Source: Brooklawnia sp032229645 | GTDB taxonomy: Bacteria > Actinomycetota > Actinomycetes > Propionibacteriales > Propionibacteriaceae | Assembly (NCBI GenBank): GCA_963722295.1 | Contig: CAVRLB010000001.1 | Location: 248,001-312,000, forward strand | Length of the DNA: 64,000 bases | Reading direction: 5' to 3' | Shown: positions 25,434 to 34,375 of the stretch, in pieces | How the letters are laid out: each line of letters starts with the position of its first letter | Position numbering within the stretch: the stretch's first letter is position 1 | The notes under the pieces: generated by a model | The model's database searches: none | Seen by the model: the letters and a program-made list of their open reading frames with translations, nothing else | What the model was told of the DNA's origin: nothing | Translations under genes and position numbers: made by a program

Positions 25434-26156
25434 TCACAGTTCGATGACCTCGAACCCAACAGCCAGTGGAACGCCCGCCCGCTCGCCGGCCGAGCTGGCT
25501 ATCTGTTCGAGGAAGATACGAGGGTCGCTCATTGCGTGTTCGCCGAGACCCGCAAGATAGTAGCGATGTGCGGCCAGGGAGGCGACCCCGGCATCGAAAC
25601 TCGCGGTGACATCGACGAATGCATCGGCCTGCGGGCTGCCGGAGACCAAGATGCGCTGCGCCTTCCACGGCTGCAACCCGTCGGAGAGCAACTCGGGGAA
25701 GACCCAGCGGTTGGCAGCGTCCCGGGTCCCATCGATCACCGCCCGTCCGACAGCAATGTGATCGGCCTGGTTATAACGTCCGGGACCGAACTGATCGTGA
25801 TGATTGATGGTGATCACCAGATCGGGTTGCGCCTCACGGATGGCCTTCGCGATATCGCGGCGCAGCTCGAGCCCATAGCTGATCATGCCGTCACGATGAT
25901 CGAGGAATTCGACATCGTTTACCCCGACCAGCGCGGCACCCTCGATTTCTTCCTGCATCCGGATCGGCGCGCAGGCCTTCGGCGGAATCGCATCGATCCC
26001 GGCCTCACCTCGAGTGACCAGCAGATAGCCGATCTGCTTTCCTTGCGCCGTCCAGCGGGCGATCGCCGAAGCCGCGCCGTATTCGAGATCGTCAGGGTGC
26101 GCAACGATGGCCAATGCCGACGAGAAGTCCTCGTTGAGGGGAGTGAGATCAGTCAT
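25434..26156 (-). CDS. PIG-L family zinc-dependent deacetylase
   Basis: 240 residues. The metal-binding motif AHPDDLE is at about residues 19-25, followed by a later NHHDQF and NQADHIAVG supplying the third ligand. The family includes MshB (mycothiol synthesis), Mca (mycothiol conjugate amidase) and LmbE-type deacetylases. It is shorter than MshB or Mca (about 300), so I do not assign it to either. TACAGT lies six bases before the ATG at 26156 (leaderless geometry). Confidence 0.85.
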   Translation of the reverse strand: MTDLTPLNEDFSSALAIVAHPDDLEYGAASAIARWTAQGKQIGYLLVTRGEAGIDAIPPKACAPIRMQEEIEGAALVGVNDVEFLDHRDGMISYGLELRRDIAKAIREAQPDLVITINHHDQFGPGRYNQADHIAVGRAVIDGTRDAANRWVFPELLSDGLQPWKAQRILVSGSPQADAFVDVTASFDAGVASLAAHRYYLAGLGEHAMSDPRIFLEQIASSAGERAGVPLAVGFEVIEL

Positions 26157-26162
26157 GCATCC

Positions 26163-26168
26163 ACTGTA
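26163..26168 (-). promoter_or_regulatory. -10 box of leaderless promoter for the PIG-L deacetylase gene
   Basis: On the reverse strand TACAGT is followed by GGATGC and the ATG at 26156. The spacing of 6 nt places the transcript start at the start codon. Confidence 0.45.
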
Positions 26169-26272
26169 GGTGGGCACTGTCCGATAGGTCAGGCTATCGG
26201 CGGGTTCGGAGCAGCGTCCCACCGGCGTCCCACCGGCATTCAAGTTCGATCAACTGCCCTAAGGTGTCAGGC

Positions 26273-27172
26273 ATGCTGACCGCTCTCTTCGAGGTCATGC
26301 TGCCGGTCTTTGTCATCGCCGGAGTCGGATTCTTGCTCGCCCGGCGATTCACCATCGACCAGCTCAGCCTGAACAAGATCCAGCTTTACGCGTTGACGCC
26401 GGCGCTTGCCTTCAGCTCAATCATGGACACGTCGGTCTCCGCCACAGACGTCGCGCATCTCGCGCTCGGTTACCTGGGCACCACCCTGGTGCTGGGCCTG
26501 GTCGCCGCGGTAGCCGTCCGAATCCTTGCGAAGCCGGCGCGTAACGGGGTAGTGGCCTCGGTGCTGTTGGGAAACAACGGCAATTTCGGGCTGCCGATCG
26601 CGCTGCTGGCGCTCGGTCAGGAGGGTCTGGACCGGGCGATCGTGATCTTCATGATCTCTATCGTGCTGATTTGGACGGTCGGTCCGGTGCTCTTCGGAGT
26701 CGCGCCTACTGTGCGTGGCACAGTGGCGAATATCGTGAAACTGCCAGTGCTCTGGGCCATTCTGGTGGCGACTGTCTTCCGGGCAATAGGAGTCGAGCTG
26801 CCCGCCGGCTTGGACACCTCGGTGCACATGGTCGGCAGCGCCGCGGTTCCGATGATCCTGATCGCCCTGGGCATTCAACTCGGCTACGGCAAGCGGATAG
26901 GCTTCGGCAAGACCGTGCTCACCGCGACAGTGCTGAAGCTGGCCGCGGCGCCGCTGCTGGCCTGGGGAGTCTGTTGGCTGCTCGGCCTGCGTGGGCAGGA
27001 CCTGCAGTCGATCATGCTGGCTCAGTCGATGCCGACCGCGGTCAACGTATTCCTCTTGGCGCTCGAGTACGACAAGGACGCCGAGTCGATTGCGGCGATC
27101 GTCGCGGCGACGACATTGGTCAGTCTGGTGACGATCTCGATCGTCGTCTCCCAGTTGGGGGCATTCGTTTAG
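26273..27172 (+). CDS. AEC (auxin efflux carrier) family transporter
   Basis: About 299 residues with around 10 hydrophobic segments in the two-bundle AEC pattern. Typical elements are the N-terminal FEVMLPVFVIAGVGFLLARRF, the LLGNNGNFGLPIALLALG loop and AQSMPTAVNVFLLALEYDKDAE near the end. Bacterial members export or exchange organic acids such as malate or malonate; the substrate here is unknown. The ATG at 26273 has TAAGGT 7 nt upstream; AAGG could also act as a ribosome site. A GTG at 26264 is a weaker alternative. Confidence 0.88.
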   Translation: MLTALFEVMLPVFVIAGVGFLLARRFTIDQLSLNKIQLYALTPALAFSSIMDTSVSATDVAHLALGYLGTTLVLGLVAAVAVRILAKPARNGVVASVLLGNNGNFGLPIALLALGQEGLDRAIVIFMISIVLIWTVGPVLFGVAPTVRGTVANIVKLPVLWAILVATVFRAIGVELPAGLDTSVHMVGSAAVPMILIALGIQLGYGKRIGFGKTVLTATVLKLAAAPLLAWGVCWLLGLRGQDLQSIMLAQSMPTAVNVFLLALEYDKDAESIAAIVAATTLVSLVTISIVVSQLGAFV

Positions 27173-27245
27173 GAGCGTCCTTGGTTGGTGGCAGCCGGTG
27201 ATGAGCGGCTATGATCTGGCCGTTGATGCGTTCACAGGGAGGGCA

Positions 27246-28736
27246 ATGCACGCCGTGGGTTTCGATCGAGACAAGTACATCGCTCTTCAGACTGAACACA
27301 TCATCGCGCGGCGCAACAAGTTTGGCGGCAAGCTCTACCTCGAATTCGGTGGCAAGCTCTTCGACGATATGCACGCCTCGCGCGTGCTGCCCGGCTTCAC
27401 GCCCGACAACAAGATCGTGATGCTGGAGCAACTCGCCGACGAGGTCGAGGTCGTGGTGGTGGTCAGCGCACTCGACCTGGCCCGCAACAAGGTACGTGCT
27501 GACCTGGGCATCTCGTACGAAGCCGACGTACTACGGCTGATCGACGCTTTCCGCTCCTACGGGTTGTACGTGAGTTCGGTCGTCATCTCGCACGTCACCG
27601 ACAACAACCCGCAGGCCAGGCGCTTCAGGCGCAAGCTGGAGCGCGGCGGACTGAAGGTCTACAAGCACTATCCGATCAAGGGTTATCCGAACGATGTCTC
27701 GCTCATCGTGAGTGACGAGGGATATGGCCGAAACGAGTGCATCGAGACCACCCGCGATCTGGTGGTGGTGACCGCGCCAGGGCCGGGTAGCGGCAAGATG
27801 GCGACCTGCCTGTCCCAGCTGTATCACGACTACAAGCGCGGCCTCACCTCGGGATACGCCAAGTTCGAGACCTTCCCGATCTGGAATCTGCCGCTCGATC
27901 ATCCGGTCAACATGGCCTATGAGGCCGCCACCGCCGACCTGGACGATGTCAACATGATCGACCCCTTCCATCTGGCGGCCTACGGCGAGCAGGTGGTCAA
28001 CTACAACCGCGATGTCGAGGTCTTCCCGGTGCTCAACCGGCTCTTCGAGCAGATCCTCGGACACTCCCCGTACAAGTCGCCCACCGATATGGGCGTCAAC
28101 ATGGCCGGGCTGTGCATCAGCGACGACGAGGCCTGCCGCGAGGCGTCCAAACAGGAGATCATCCGCCGCTACTACAAGGCGCTGGTGACCGAACGCCGTG
28201 ACGAACTCGAGCCGACCCAGTCCGATTCCATCGCGCTGCTGATGAGCAGCCTGAACCTCACCAAGCAGGACCGTCCGGTCGTGAATCCCGCGCTCGACAT
28301 GGAGAAGCGGACGAAGAATCCGGCCGCCGCCATCGAACTACCCGATGGGCGCATCATCACTGGCAAGACCTCGCCGCTGCTCGGGGCCTGCTCGGCAATG
28401 CTGCTGGACTCACTCAAGGCACTGGCCGGTATCGATCCCGATGTCAAGCTGCTCGCGACTGAGACAATCGAGCCGATCCAGACGCTCAAGACCGCGCATC
28501 TGGGTAGCCACAACCCGCGATTGCACACCGATGAGGTGCTCATCGCCCTGTCCGTGAGCGCCAATTCGGACGAGAACGCTCGTCGTGCGCTGGCGGAGCT
28601 CGCTCAGCTGCGCGGCTGCGATGTGCATTCGTCGGTGATTCTCGGGTCAGTGGACGAAGCGATCTTCCGCAATCTGGGCGTCCAGGTGACATGCGAGCCG
28701 GTCTACCAATCGAAGTCGCTGTACAAGAAGCGCTGA
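27246..28736 (+). CDS. DUF1846 family protein
   Basis: 496 residues, the full family length. Conserved stretches include GFDRDKYIALQTEHI, GKLYLEFGGKLFDDMHASRVLPGF, VVVTAPGPGSGKMATCLSQLYHDY (a P-loop-like GPGSGK) and TDMGVNMAGLCISDD. Members are widely conserved in Firmicutes and Actinobacteria without an established reaction; the presence of a GxGSGK loop suggests nucleotide handling. The ATG at 27246 is chosen because GGGAGGGC lies immediately upstream; longer in-frame starts at 27198-27201 lack a ribosome site. Confidence 0.9.
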   Translation: MHAVGFDRDKYIALQTEHIIARRNKFGGKLYLEFGGKLFDDMHASRVLPGFTPDNKIVMLEQLADEVEVVVVVSALDLARNKVRADLGISYEADVLRLIDAFRSYGLYVSSVVISHVTDNNPQARRFRRKLERGGLKVYKHYPIKGYPNDVSLIVSDEGYGRNECIETTRDLVVVTAPGPGSGKMATCLSQLYHDYKRGLTSGYAKFETFPIWNLPLDHPVNMAYEAATADLDDVNMIDPFHLAAYGEQVVNYNRDVEVFPVLNRLFEQILGHSPYKSPTDMGVNMAGLCISDDEACREASKQEIIRRYYKALVTERRDELEPTQSDSIALLMSSLNLTKQDRPVVNPALDMEKRTKNPAAAIELPDGRIITGKTSPLLGACSAMLLDSLKALAGIDPDVKLLATETIEPIQTLKTAHLGSHNPRLHTDEVLIALSVSANSDENARRALAELAQLRGCDVHSSVILGSVDEAIFRNLGVQVTCEPVYQSKSLYKKR

Positions 28737-28789
28737 GCGGGTCATAGACTCGGTGTGCTGCACCCGATCCAGGAGAAAGCTCGATATCA

Positions 28790-30043
28790 ATGACTCAGGC
28801 CAACGCAGGTGGTTGGCGCCCCTGGATCGTTTGGATAGCCGGAACGGTCGCGTTCATCGCGGCGATGTTCTCGCGCACCTCGTTCGGGGTTGCCGCCATT
28901 CCGGCCGCCGAGCAGTTCTCTGCTCCGGTCGGAGCGATGAGCGTTTTCGTGATAGTCCAGGCCGGGGTCTACGCGGCGATGCAGATTCCTGCCGGCGCGG
29001 TGCTCGACCGGCTGGGCAGCCGCATGTCGATTGCGATCGGACTCGGCGTGATGACCGTGGGCCAGGTCGGGCTCGCCTTCGCGACATCGTTCCCGCTCGG
29101 ATTGGTCGCCCGCGTCCTGATCGGTGGCGGCGATGCATTGATCTTCTCCTCGTCGATCAGGCTGATCATGCTGTGGTTTCCGCCCGGTAAGGTTCCGGTT
29201 CTCACCCAGATCACCGCTGTTGCCGGGCAGGCCGGACAATGGCTGTCAGCCGTGCCGCTCGTGATGATCTTGACCGATCAAGGCTGGACCCCGGCCTTCC
29301 TGGCGGTGGCCGCGGTTTGCTTCCTCGCGTGGCTGCTCAATGTCATCGCCGTGCGCGATGCGCCGCCCGGAATTGTGGTGACCTCGCGCGGCAGTGGCGG
29401 AGTGTTCGCGGGGGTGCGCGAGGTGATGGCGATGCCGGCCGCTCAGCTGGCCTTCTTCGTACACATGCTGGGGGCCTCCGCGCCGATCGCGTTCACGATG
29501 ATGTGGGGCTTTCCGTATCTCACTTCGGCGCAGGGCCAAAGCGATGCTCAGGCCGGGATCCTGTTCACCATCCTGGTCATTTCCAGCATGGTCATCGGAC
29601 CGTTCGTGGGCATGCTGACCAGGAGATTCGCATCTTGGCGAGTCTGGTTGGCTCTCATCATCGTCGCCATCGCCGCCGTGGTCTGGGCGGCGGTGCTGAT
29701 CTGGCCAGGCTCCGCCCCTCACTGGTTGCTGGTGCTGCTGTTGATCATGATGGGTGCGACGCCACCGGCGTCCAATATCGCCTTCGACATCAACCGCAGC
29801 TACGTGCCGGCCCACCGGATAGGCACGGCCACCGGCGTCGCCATCGTCGGTGGCTTCTCGGCCGGGCTGTTCGTGGTCGCCGCCATCGGTGTGCTGCTCG
29901 GCTTCCTGGGCGGACCAAACCCCAGCCCGGACGATTTTCGCATCGCGATGTCGAGCCAGCTGCTCGTTTGGGTGTTCGCCGCGATCATGGTCGTGCGCAC
30001 GCGCCGCCGGGTGCTGGACAGCTATCCCGACGCCGAGGAATGA
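28790..30043 (+). CDS. MFS transporter
   Basis: 417 residues with about 12 membrane segments. The motif-A loop between segments 2 and 3 reads AGAVLDRLGSRM, which fits the GxLxDRxGxR pattern. The substrate is unknown. AGGAG lies about 14 nt before the ATG, a rather long gap. TAGACT at 28745-28750 may be the -10 box, giving a leader of about 40 nt. It is separated by only 53 bp from the DUF1846 stop, but the promoter suggests its own transcript. It converges on the metallophosphatase gene. Confidence 0.85.
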   Translation: MTQANAGGWRPWIVWIAGTVAFIAAMFSRTSFGVAAIPAAEQFSAPVGAMSVFVIVQAGVYAAMQIPAGAVLDRLGSRMSIAIGLGVMTVGQVGLAFATSFPLGLVARVLIGGGDALIFSSSIRLIMLWFPPGKVPVLTQITAVAGQAGQWLSAVPLVMILTDQGWTPAFLAVAAVCFLAWLLNVIAVRDAPPGIVVTSRGSGGVFAGVREVMAMPAAQLAFFVHMLGASAPIAFTMMWGFPYLTSAQGQSDAQAGILFTILVISSMVIGPFVGMLTRRFASWRVWLALIIVAIAAVVWAAVLIWPGSAPHWLLVLLLIMMGATPPASNIAFDINRSYVPAHRIGTATGVAIVGGFSAGLFVVAAIGVLLGFLGGPNPSPDDFRIAMSSQLLVWVFAAIMVVRTRRRVLDSYPDAEE

Positions 30044-30050
30044 GACCGGC

Positions 30051-31031
30051 TCAACCGAGGCTCGGGTGCGTGGACGCCTGCGCGATCTGCTGCGACTGGT
30101 CCAGTGACTTTCCCGGCCGGCGGTGCCTGCCGGGCTGCGGATGCCAATCGAAGTCCGCCAGGGCAAGTGGCCCGGCCATCGTCCTGCGCGCCACATGCAG
30201 GTAGCCATTGGGATCCGTTATGATCTGCCAGCTGACCAGGCTGATGGTGTCGTTCTCGATCTCCAGTCCGGTGATGTAGTCGGGAAACAGACACGCACCG
30301 GTGTTGAAGTAGGGGGCATCGTCGCCCATCGGGAAGCGCTCGCGGTGGGTATGTCCGCAGATCAGCGCGGTTCCGTGCTCGAGAATCCAGCGAACGTAGT
30401 TGCGTTCCACCTTGTGGCGCCGGTAGCTGTTACGGGTCGGACTGGACGGGCTATGAATGCCCAGTGCGTGTAGATGCCGCCAGAAGACGCGGAAGGTGAG
30501 CATTGACGCCCGCCATGCCTGGTCGTTGGGGAAGTCGCCCTGATGCCCGTGCACCGTGAGGATCTCCTGACCGGTGTCCTTATGGCGCAGCAGCACGGCC
30601 TCTTCCACCTTCGTGCCGTCGAGAAGAGGCTCGGCACGCCCGGTCACGTGGTTGAGACGCAGGTAAAGGTGCTCACGCACATACTGGGGGTCGCGCAACT
30701 GCATGTCATGGTTGCCGTAGATGCGGATATATCGCTTCTTGAGGTGGAACTGGCGGATCAGCTGGAAGACCTCGGGATTTGCCTTGAGGATGTGGTGGAA
30801 CTTCGAGTACTCCCACAACTCGTCGTTGTCGCCCGCCTCGATGAGGGTGAACTCCTCGTCGAGGTAGTGCTGCAACGCCGCCTCGAAGATGTCACGGTCC
30901 TTGTGGAACTCGTCGGCCAAGCTACCATCGCCGCGGTGCGAGTCACTGAAAATCACGATCTTGGACGACGAGTCGATCTCGAGCAATCGAGCATTTCGGT
31001 ATGCCCGGGTGAGTCTCGGCATGGTTCGCAT
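30051..31031 (-). CDS. Calcineurin-like metallophosphoesterase
   Basis: 326 residues with all five metallophosphoesterase blocks: FSDSHRGD, EAGDNDELWE (the GDxxE block), YGNHDMQL, HGHQGD and CGHTHRERFP. A two-metal phosphatase or nucleotide hydrolase is expected. The C-terminus (HPQPGRHRRPGKSLDQSQQIAQ) is basic and probably disordered. The ATG at 31031 has AGGA about 6 nt upstream. No neighbour indicates the substrate. Confidence 0.88.
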   Translation of the reverse strand: MRTMPRLTRAYRNARLLEIDSSSKIVIFSDSHRGDGSLADEFHKDRDIFEAALQHYLDEEFTLIEAGDNDELWEYSKFHHILKANPEVFQLIRQFHLKKRYIRIYGNHDMQLRDPQYVREHLYLRLNHVTGRAEPLLDGTKVEEAVLLRHKDTGQEILTVHGHQGDFPNDQAWRASMLTFRVFWRHLHALGIHSPSSPTRNSYRRHKVERNYVRWILEHGTALICGHTHRERFPMGDDAPYFNTGACLFPDYITGLEIENDTISLVSWQIITDPNGYLHVARRTMAGPLALADFDWHPQPGRHRRPGKSLDQSQQIAQASTHPSLG

Positions 31032-31124
31032 GGATTCCTGCCTTTCGCCAACCCTTACGACTATCGAGCGTAGTCTCCCGAACCGTGACCCCGGTAGACA
31101 GTTGCTGTGAGTTTTGCGCTCGGA

Positions 31125-32030
31125 TCACCAACCCGCGTGGTCGCATTCTTCGCGGCTTGCCGACTCCGACTGCAGCGTGATGTGCGAGATGCCGAAGTCG
31201 TCGCGCAACAGGCGCTGTGCGGCAAGCATGGTGTCGGGCCGGGTGGTCACGATATGTGCCGAGATCACATCCATTCCCGATGTCAGCTGCCAGACATGTA
31301 GATCATGTACTTCGGCCATGCCGGGAAGACTCTCCAGCGCAGCCTGGATTTCGGCGGGCTCAACGCCGGGGGGAGCGGACTGCGCCAAGACGCGCAGCAC
31401 CTCACGGCCCAGCATGGCGGCTCGCACCGCGATGAACACAGCGATTCCCAATGCGATGATGGTGTCCCACCAGGAGCTGCCGGTGAGGCCGACGAGAACG
31501 GCAGCGACGATGACGCCGACCGACCCTAGCGCGTCGGCCAGCACCTCAAGATAGGCGCCCTTGATGTTGAGACTCTCCGCGGAGCCGCCGCGCAGCATCA
31601 GGATGCCGATGATGTTGACCACCAAGCCGAGGATTCCGACCGCTAACATCGTCCCGGACGCCGGCTCGGGAGCATGGCCGAAGCGTCCGATCGCCTCGAT
31701 GGTGATGAAGACGGCGACTGCCAGCATGATCAGCACGGCAAGGCCGGACGCGAAGACCTCGACACGGTAGTTGCCGAAGGTCCGGCGTCCGAATTTGTCC
31801 TGGCGGGGTGCCAGGTGAACCGCCAATAGCGCCGCGCCCAGGGTGACGACGTCTGCGGCCATGTGTCCGGCGTCACCGAGCAGCGCCAGCGATCCGGAGT
31901 CGAGCGCCGCCAGAAGTTCGATCACGAAGAACCCCGCGACCAGGGCGAATGTGATGATTAACCGCGAGCGGTGCTTGCCCGCGGCGGAGACTGCATGGGA
32001 GTGCGAATGCGAATGGGAGTGCCCGCTCAT
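31125..32030 (-). CDS. Cation diffusion facilitator (CDF) metal efflux protein
   Basis: 301 residues. The N-terminus is His-rich (GHSHSHSHSH), followed by six predicted membrane segments and a cytosolic C-terminal domain (EIQAALESLPGMAEVHDLHVWQL). The membrane metal site is HMAAD in segment 2 (His, Asp) and EVLAD in segment 5, where Glu stands at the position of the His in ZitB-type zinc exporters (HVLGD). It probably exports zinc or a related divalent metal. The ATG overlaps the ArsR-type repressor stop by 4 nt, so sensor and pump are made together. Confidence 0.92.
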   Translation of the reverse strand: MSGHSHSHSHSHAVSAAGKHRSRLIITFALVAGFFVIELLAALDSGSLALLGDAGHMAADVVTLGAALLAVHLAPRQDKFGRRTFGNYRVEVFASGLAVLIMLAVAVFITIEAIGRFGHAPEPASGTMLAVGILGLVVNIIGILMLRGGSAESLNIKGAYLEVLADALGSVGVIVAAVLVGLTGSSWWDTIIALGIAVFIAVRAAMLGREVLRVLAQSAPPGVEPAEIQAALESLPGMAEVHDLHVWQLTSGMDVISAHIVTTRPDTMLAAQRLLRDDFGISHITLQSESASREECDHAGW

Positions 32031-32347
32031 GAACTTTCCTCGTCGTCGGGGGCGTAATGGGTGGTGTGCTCGAGCGTGATGCCGAGCAGCTCCCGGACGT
32101 GATCGTCGGAGAGCCGGTACCAGATCTTGCGGCCATCGCGGCGGCCCGTGACCACGCCGGAGGCTCGCAGCAGACGCAAGGCTTGGGAGACTGTGGATTC
32201 GCCGGTGCCGGTGGCCAAGGCGAGGTCGCTGACGTAGAGTTCGCCCGCGTCCAACAGCGCATAGAGCAGCCTGGTGCGGGTAGGGTCTCCCAGCAACTTG
32301 AAGAGGGCTGCCACGCGGGTGATCTCGTCGTACTCGGGCATCTGCAT
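32027..32347 (-). CDS. ArsR/SmtB-family metal-sensing repressor (CzrA-like)
   Basis: 106 residues with a winged helix (STVSQALRLLRASGVVTGRRDGRKIWYRL). The alpha-3 site Cys residues of CadC/SmtB (ELCVCDL) are absent; the position reads ELYVSDL. In the last helix Asp-X-His and His-X-X-His are spaced exactly as the alpha-5 zinc site of CzrA (D, +2 H, +13 H, +16 H): DDHVRELLGITLEHTTH. Zinc or cobalt sensing is therefore likely. It should repress its own operon through the palindrome at 32363-32386 and release it when metal binds. The ATG at 32347 overlaps no upstream gene. Confidence 0.92.
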   Translation of the reverse strand: MQMPEYDEITRVAALFKLLGDPTRTRLLYALLDAGELYVSDLALATGTGESTVSQALRLLRASGVVTGRRDGRKIWYRLSDDHVRELLGITLEHTTHYAPDDEESS

Positions 32348-32362
32348 TCCACCATTATTGCA

Positions 32363-32386
32363 ACATGTGAACAGTTATTCAGATGT
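32363..32386. promoter_or_regulatory. Operator for the zinc-sensing repressor
   Basis: An imperfect 24-bp palindrome with halves ACATGTGAACAG and (reverse complement of the right half) ACATCTGAATAA, 10 of 12 positions matching. The core TGAAC-N4-TTCA type repeat is that of ArsR/SmtB operators. It lies 16-39 nt before the repressor ATG, where it would block the promoter. Confidence 0.8.
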
Positions 32387-32457
32387 TAGACCACGGCCCG
32401 TGTTTTTGTCACTCCTTTGTAACAAAAAAGTCTGCTGCCTGAATGCGGTCTACCAGC

Positions 32458-33753
32458 TCAATTGCCGACGCTCGGGCGCGGCCGGAGCCGCGAGCCCAGC
32501 CAGGAGAGGGCGATGGCCACCACGATGCCGATGACCGGCGGGATGCCGAGGCTGAAGACGCCCGAGAACCAGGCGCACAGGCTCGCGATCGCATAGCTGC
32601 CCAGATTGATGGTGTTGAACTTCGGCAGAGTTTCGCCCACCGGCATCTGGGTGGTGCGCCAACGGGCGATGTAGTCGCCGATGATGACCCCGCCCAGCGG
32701 CGGGATGAACGTGCCGAGCAGGTTGAGATACTGCGGCAGATGGGCGTCCACGCCTGCCAGAGCGAGCACGGTGCCGATGATGGATCCGCCGACCACGAAG
32801 GGGATCTTGGTCTGCTTCTCGAAGAGCTCGGCCCCGGCCACGCCGAATGCGTAGGCGGTGTCGGCGTTCGATTTCCAAAGGTTCCCGAAGAGCAGGAAGA
32901 GCCCCCAGCCGACCAGTCCGAGATCGTAGAGCACCAGCACGAAGTCGCCCTCGCCGAAGGTGATGGCACCCACGGCTCCGAAGAAGATCATCAGACCGTT
33001 GCCGATCAGGAATCCGATGAGTGCGGCCAAGACCGCCTGCTTGCCGGTGCGTCCGAATCTTGTCCAGTTGGGTGCCTGAGTGCCGGCCGAGGCGAAAGTG
33101 CCGACCACCGTGGTGATCGCGACAGCCAGGGTCATCGTGGAGTCCGGCTGGATCGCGGCCAGGCCTGCCCAGCCGCCCACCTCGGCGAGCGATCGGTAGG
33201 TCACCCAGACGGCGAGGATCAGGATCAGGGGAGTGGAGACCAGAGAGACCCAGTACATGCCGCGGTAGCCGTAGCAGGCCGTGATACACATCAGAGCGCT
33301 GACCACGATCATGATCGCGGCTTTGGCGGAGAACGACTGCCAGCCGAAGGCTTGTGCGGTCAGGCTACCGATCGTGCCGATGACTACGCCATACCATCCG
33401 ATCTGAGTACCGCCGAGCAGAATGGACGCGAGCTTCGAGCCCCGGGTGCCCAAGGTATAGCGGGCCATTACCACGGTGGTGAGACGCGTGCGAGCGCCGA
33501 TCCAGCTGAGAACCGCGACATAGCTGCCGAGCACGACCGAACCGCCGAGGATGACCAGGAGTAGCCGGCGCAGGCCGAATGCTTCGCCCAGCGACGCGCC
33601 GGCGAGCATGGTCGGAGTGAAGATCGTGAAGCCCAGCAGCACCACGGCGAGCGAGAAGAAGCTCTTGCGGGCGTGCTCGGGTACCGGGGTTACCGGATAG
33701 TCCGGATCGACGGTCTTCGGTTCGGTCGTCGCTGCGGTGAGTTCGGTGCTCAC
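32458..33753 (-). CDS. codB: NCS1-family cytosine/purine permease
   Basis: 431 residues with about 12 membrane segments, including GFTIFTPTMLAGASLGEAFGLRRLL, the conserved PNWTRFGRTGKQAVLAALIGF and PPLGGVIIGDYIARWR. It imports cytosine or a related base by cation symport. The GTG start at 33753 overlaps the deaminase stop by 4 nt (GTGA). The longer upstream frame is the out-of-frame shadow of the deaminase gene. The tight coupling to a cytosine deaminase supports cytosine as substrate and a pyrimidine salvage role. Confidence 0.9.
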   Translation of the reverse strand: MSTELTAATTEPKTVDPDYPVTPVPEHARKSFFSLAVVLLGFTIFTPTMLAGASLGEAFGLRRLLLVILGGSVVLGSYVAVLSWIGARTRLTTVVMARYTLGTRGSKLASILLGGTQIGWYGVVIGTIGSLTAQAFGWQSFSAKAAIMIVVSALMCITACYGYRGMYWVSLVSTPLILILAVWVTYRSLAEVGGWAGLAAIQPDSTMTLAVAITTVVGTFASAGTQAPNWTRFGRTGKQAVLAALIGFLIGNGLMIFFGAVGAITFGEGDFVLVLYDLGLVGWGLFLLFGNLWKSNADTAYAFGVAGAELFEKQTKIPFVVGGSIIGTVLALAGVDAHLPQYLNLLGTFIPPLGGVIIGDYIARWRTTQMPVGETLPKFNTINLGSYAIASLCAWFSGVFSLGIPPVIGIVVAIALSWLGSRLRPRPSVGN

Positions 33754-34211
33754 GCGTCCTCGCCGATGTCTTCGGCCCACATCTCGGGGCGTTCGGTCAT
33801 CATCTTGGTCATCAGCTCGATGCAGGTCGGATCGTCGACGACGACCAGCTCCTTGCCGTTCGACTTCAGCCATTCCTCGGAGACCTGGAAGCTGCGGTTC
33901 TCGCCGATCACGATGCGGGGGATCTCGTAGAGTGTCGCGGTGCCGGCGCACATATAGCAGGGGGAGAGCGTGGTGTACAGCGTGCACTCACGGTAGATGC
34001 TGGCCGGCAGGCGTCCGGCATTTTCGATGCAGTCGGTCTCGCCGTGGCGAATCGCGCTGCCCAGCTGTTCGCGGCGGTTGCGGCCGACGGCGAGCACCGT
34101 GCCGTTGTGCACCAGAGCGGCGCCGATCGGGACGCCACCTTCTTCCCAGCCGATCTGGGCCTGCTCGATGGCGAGGTCCAAGAATCTGCGGTCGTCTTCG
34201 CTCAGCGGCAT
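33750..34211 (-). CDS. Zinc cytosine deaminase of the fungal (Fcy1-like) type
   Basis: 153 residues, matching the yeast enzyme length (158). The zinc site is His56-X-Glu58 (RHGETDCIENAGR) with Cys85 and Cys88 (TTLSPCYMCAG). The C-terminal signature VVVDD...ERPEMWAEDIGE is nearly the same as in yeast cytosine deaminase. It should convert cytosine to uracil. It is unrelated to E. coli CodA, which is an amidohydrolase. AAGAGG precedes the ATG at 34211; longer frames start within the palindromic leader. It is the first gene of an operon with the cytosine permease. Confidence 0.93.
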   Translation of the reverse strand: MPLSEDDRRFLDLAIEQAQIGWEEGGVPIGAALVHNGTVLAVGRNRREQLGSAIRHGETDCIENAGRLPASIYRECTLYTTLSPCYMCAGTATLYEIPRIVIGENRSFQVSEEWLKSNGKELVVVDDPTCIELMTKMMTERPEMWAEDIGEDA

Positions 34212-34245
34212 GACGATTCCTCTTTTCTTGACGTGGTTTATGTGA

Positions 34246-34263
34246 GCCTCGCCGTGGCGAGGC
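34246..34263. promoter_or_regulatory. Palindrome in the leader of the cytosine deaminase operon
   Basis: GCCTCGCCGTGGCGAGGC has two perfect 8-base arms around a 2-base centre and lies 35-52 nt upstream of the deaminase ATG. It could be the operator of a dimeric repressor or an RNA hairpin in the leader. Its shape (short centre) favours a DNA site. Confidence 0.5.
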
Positions 34264-34375
34264 CACCGTATATTTTGACATGTCGGACGAGGGTGTTTGC
34301 TCATGGACCACCAGAGCGGCACAGTCCGCAGGAATCCGGAGGTTCACGTTGACCCAAGCAGCCTATGCTGACCGG

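Noticed and set aside
33754..33987. N-terminal extension of the cytosine permease
   Set aside because: The extra 78 codons overlap the deaminase gene in another frame; the GTG at 33753 gives the usual GTGA coupling and a normal NCS1 N-terminus.
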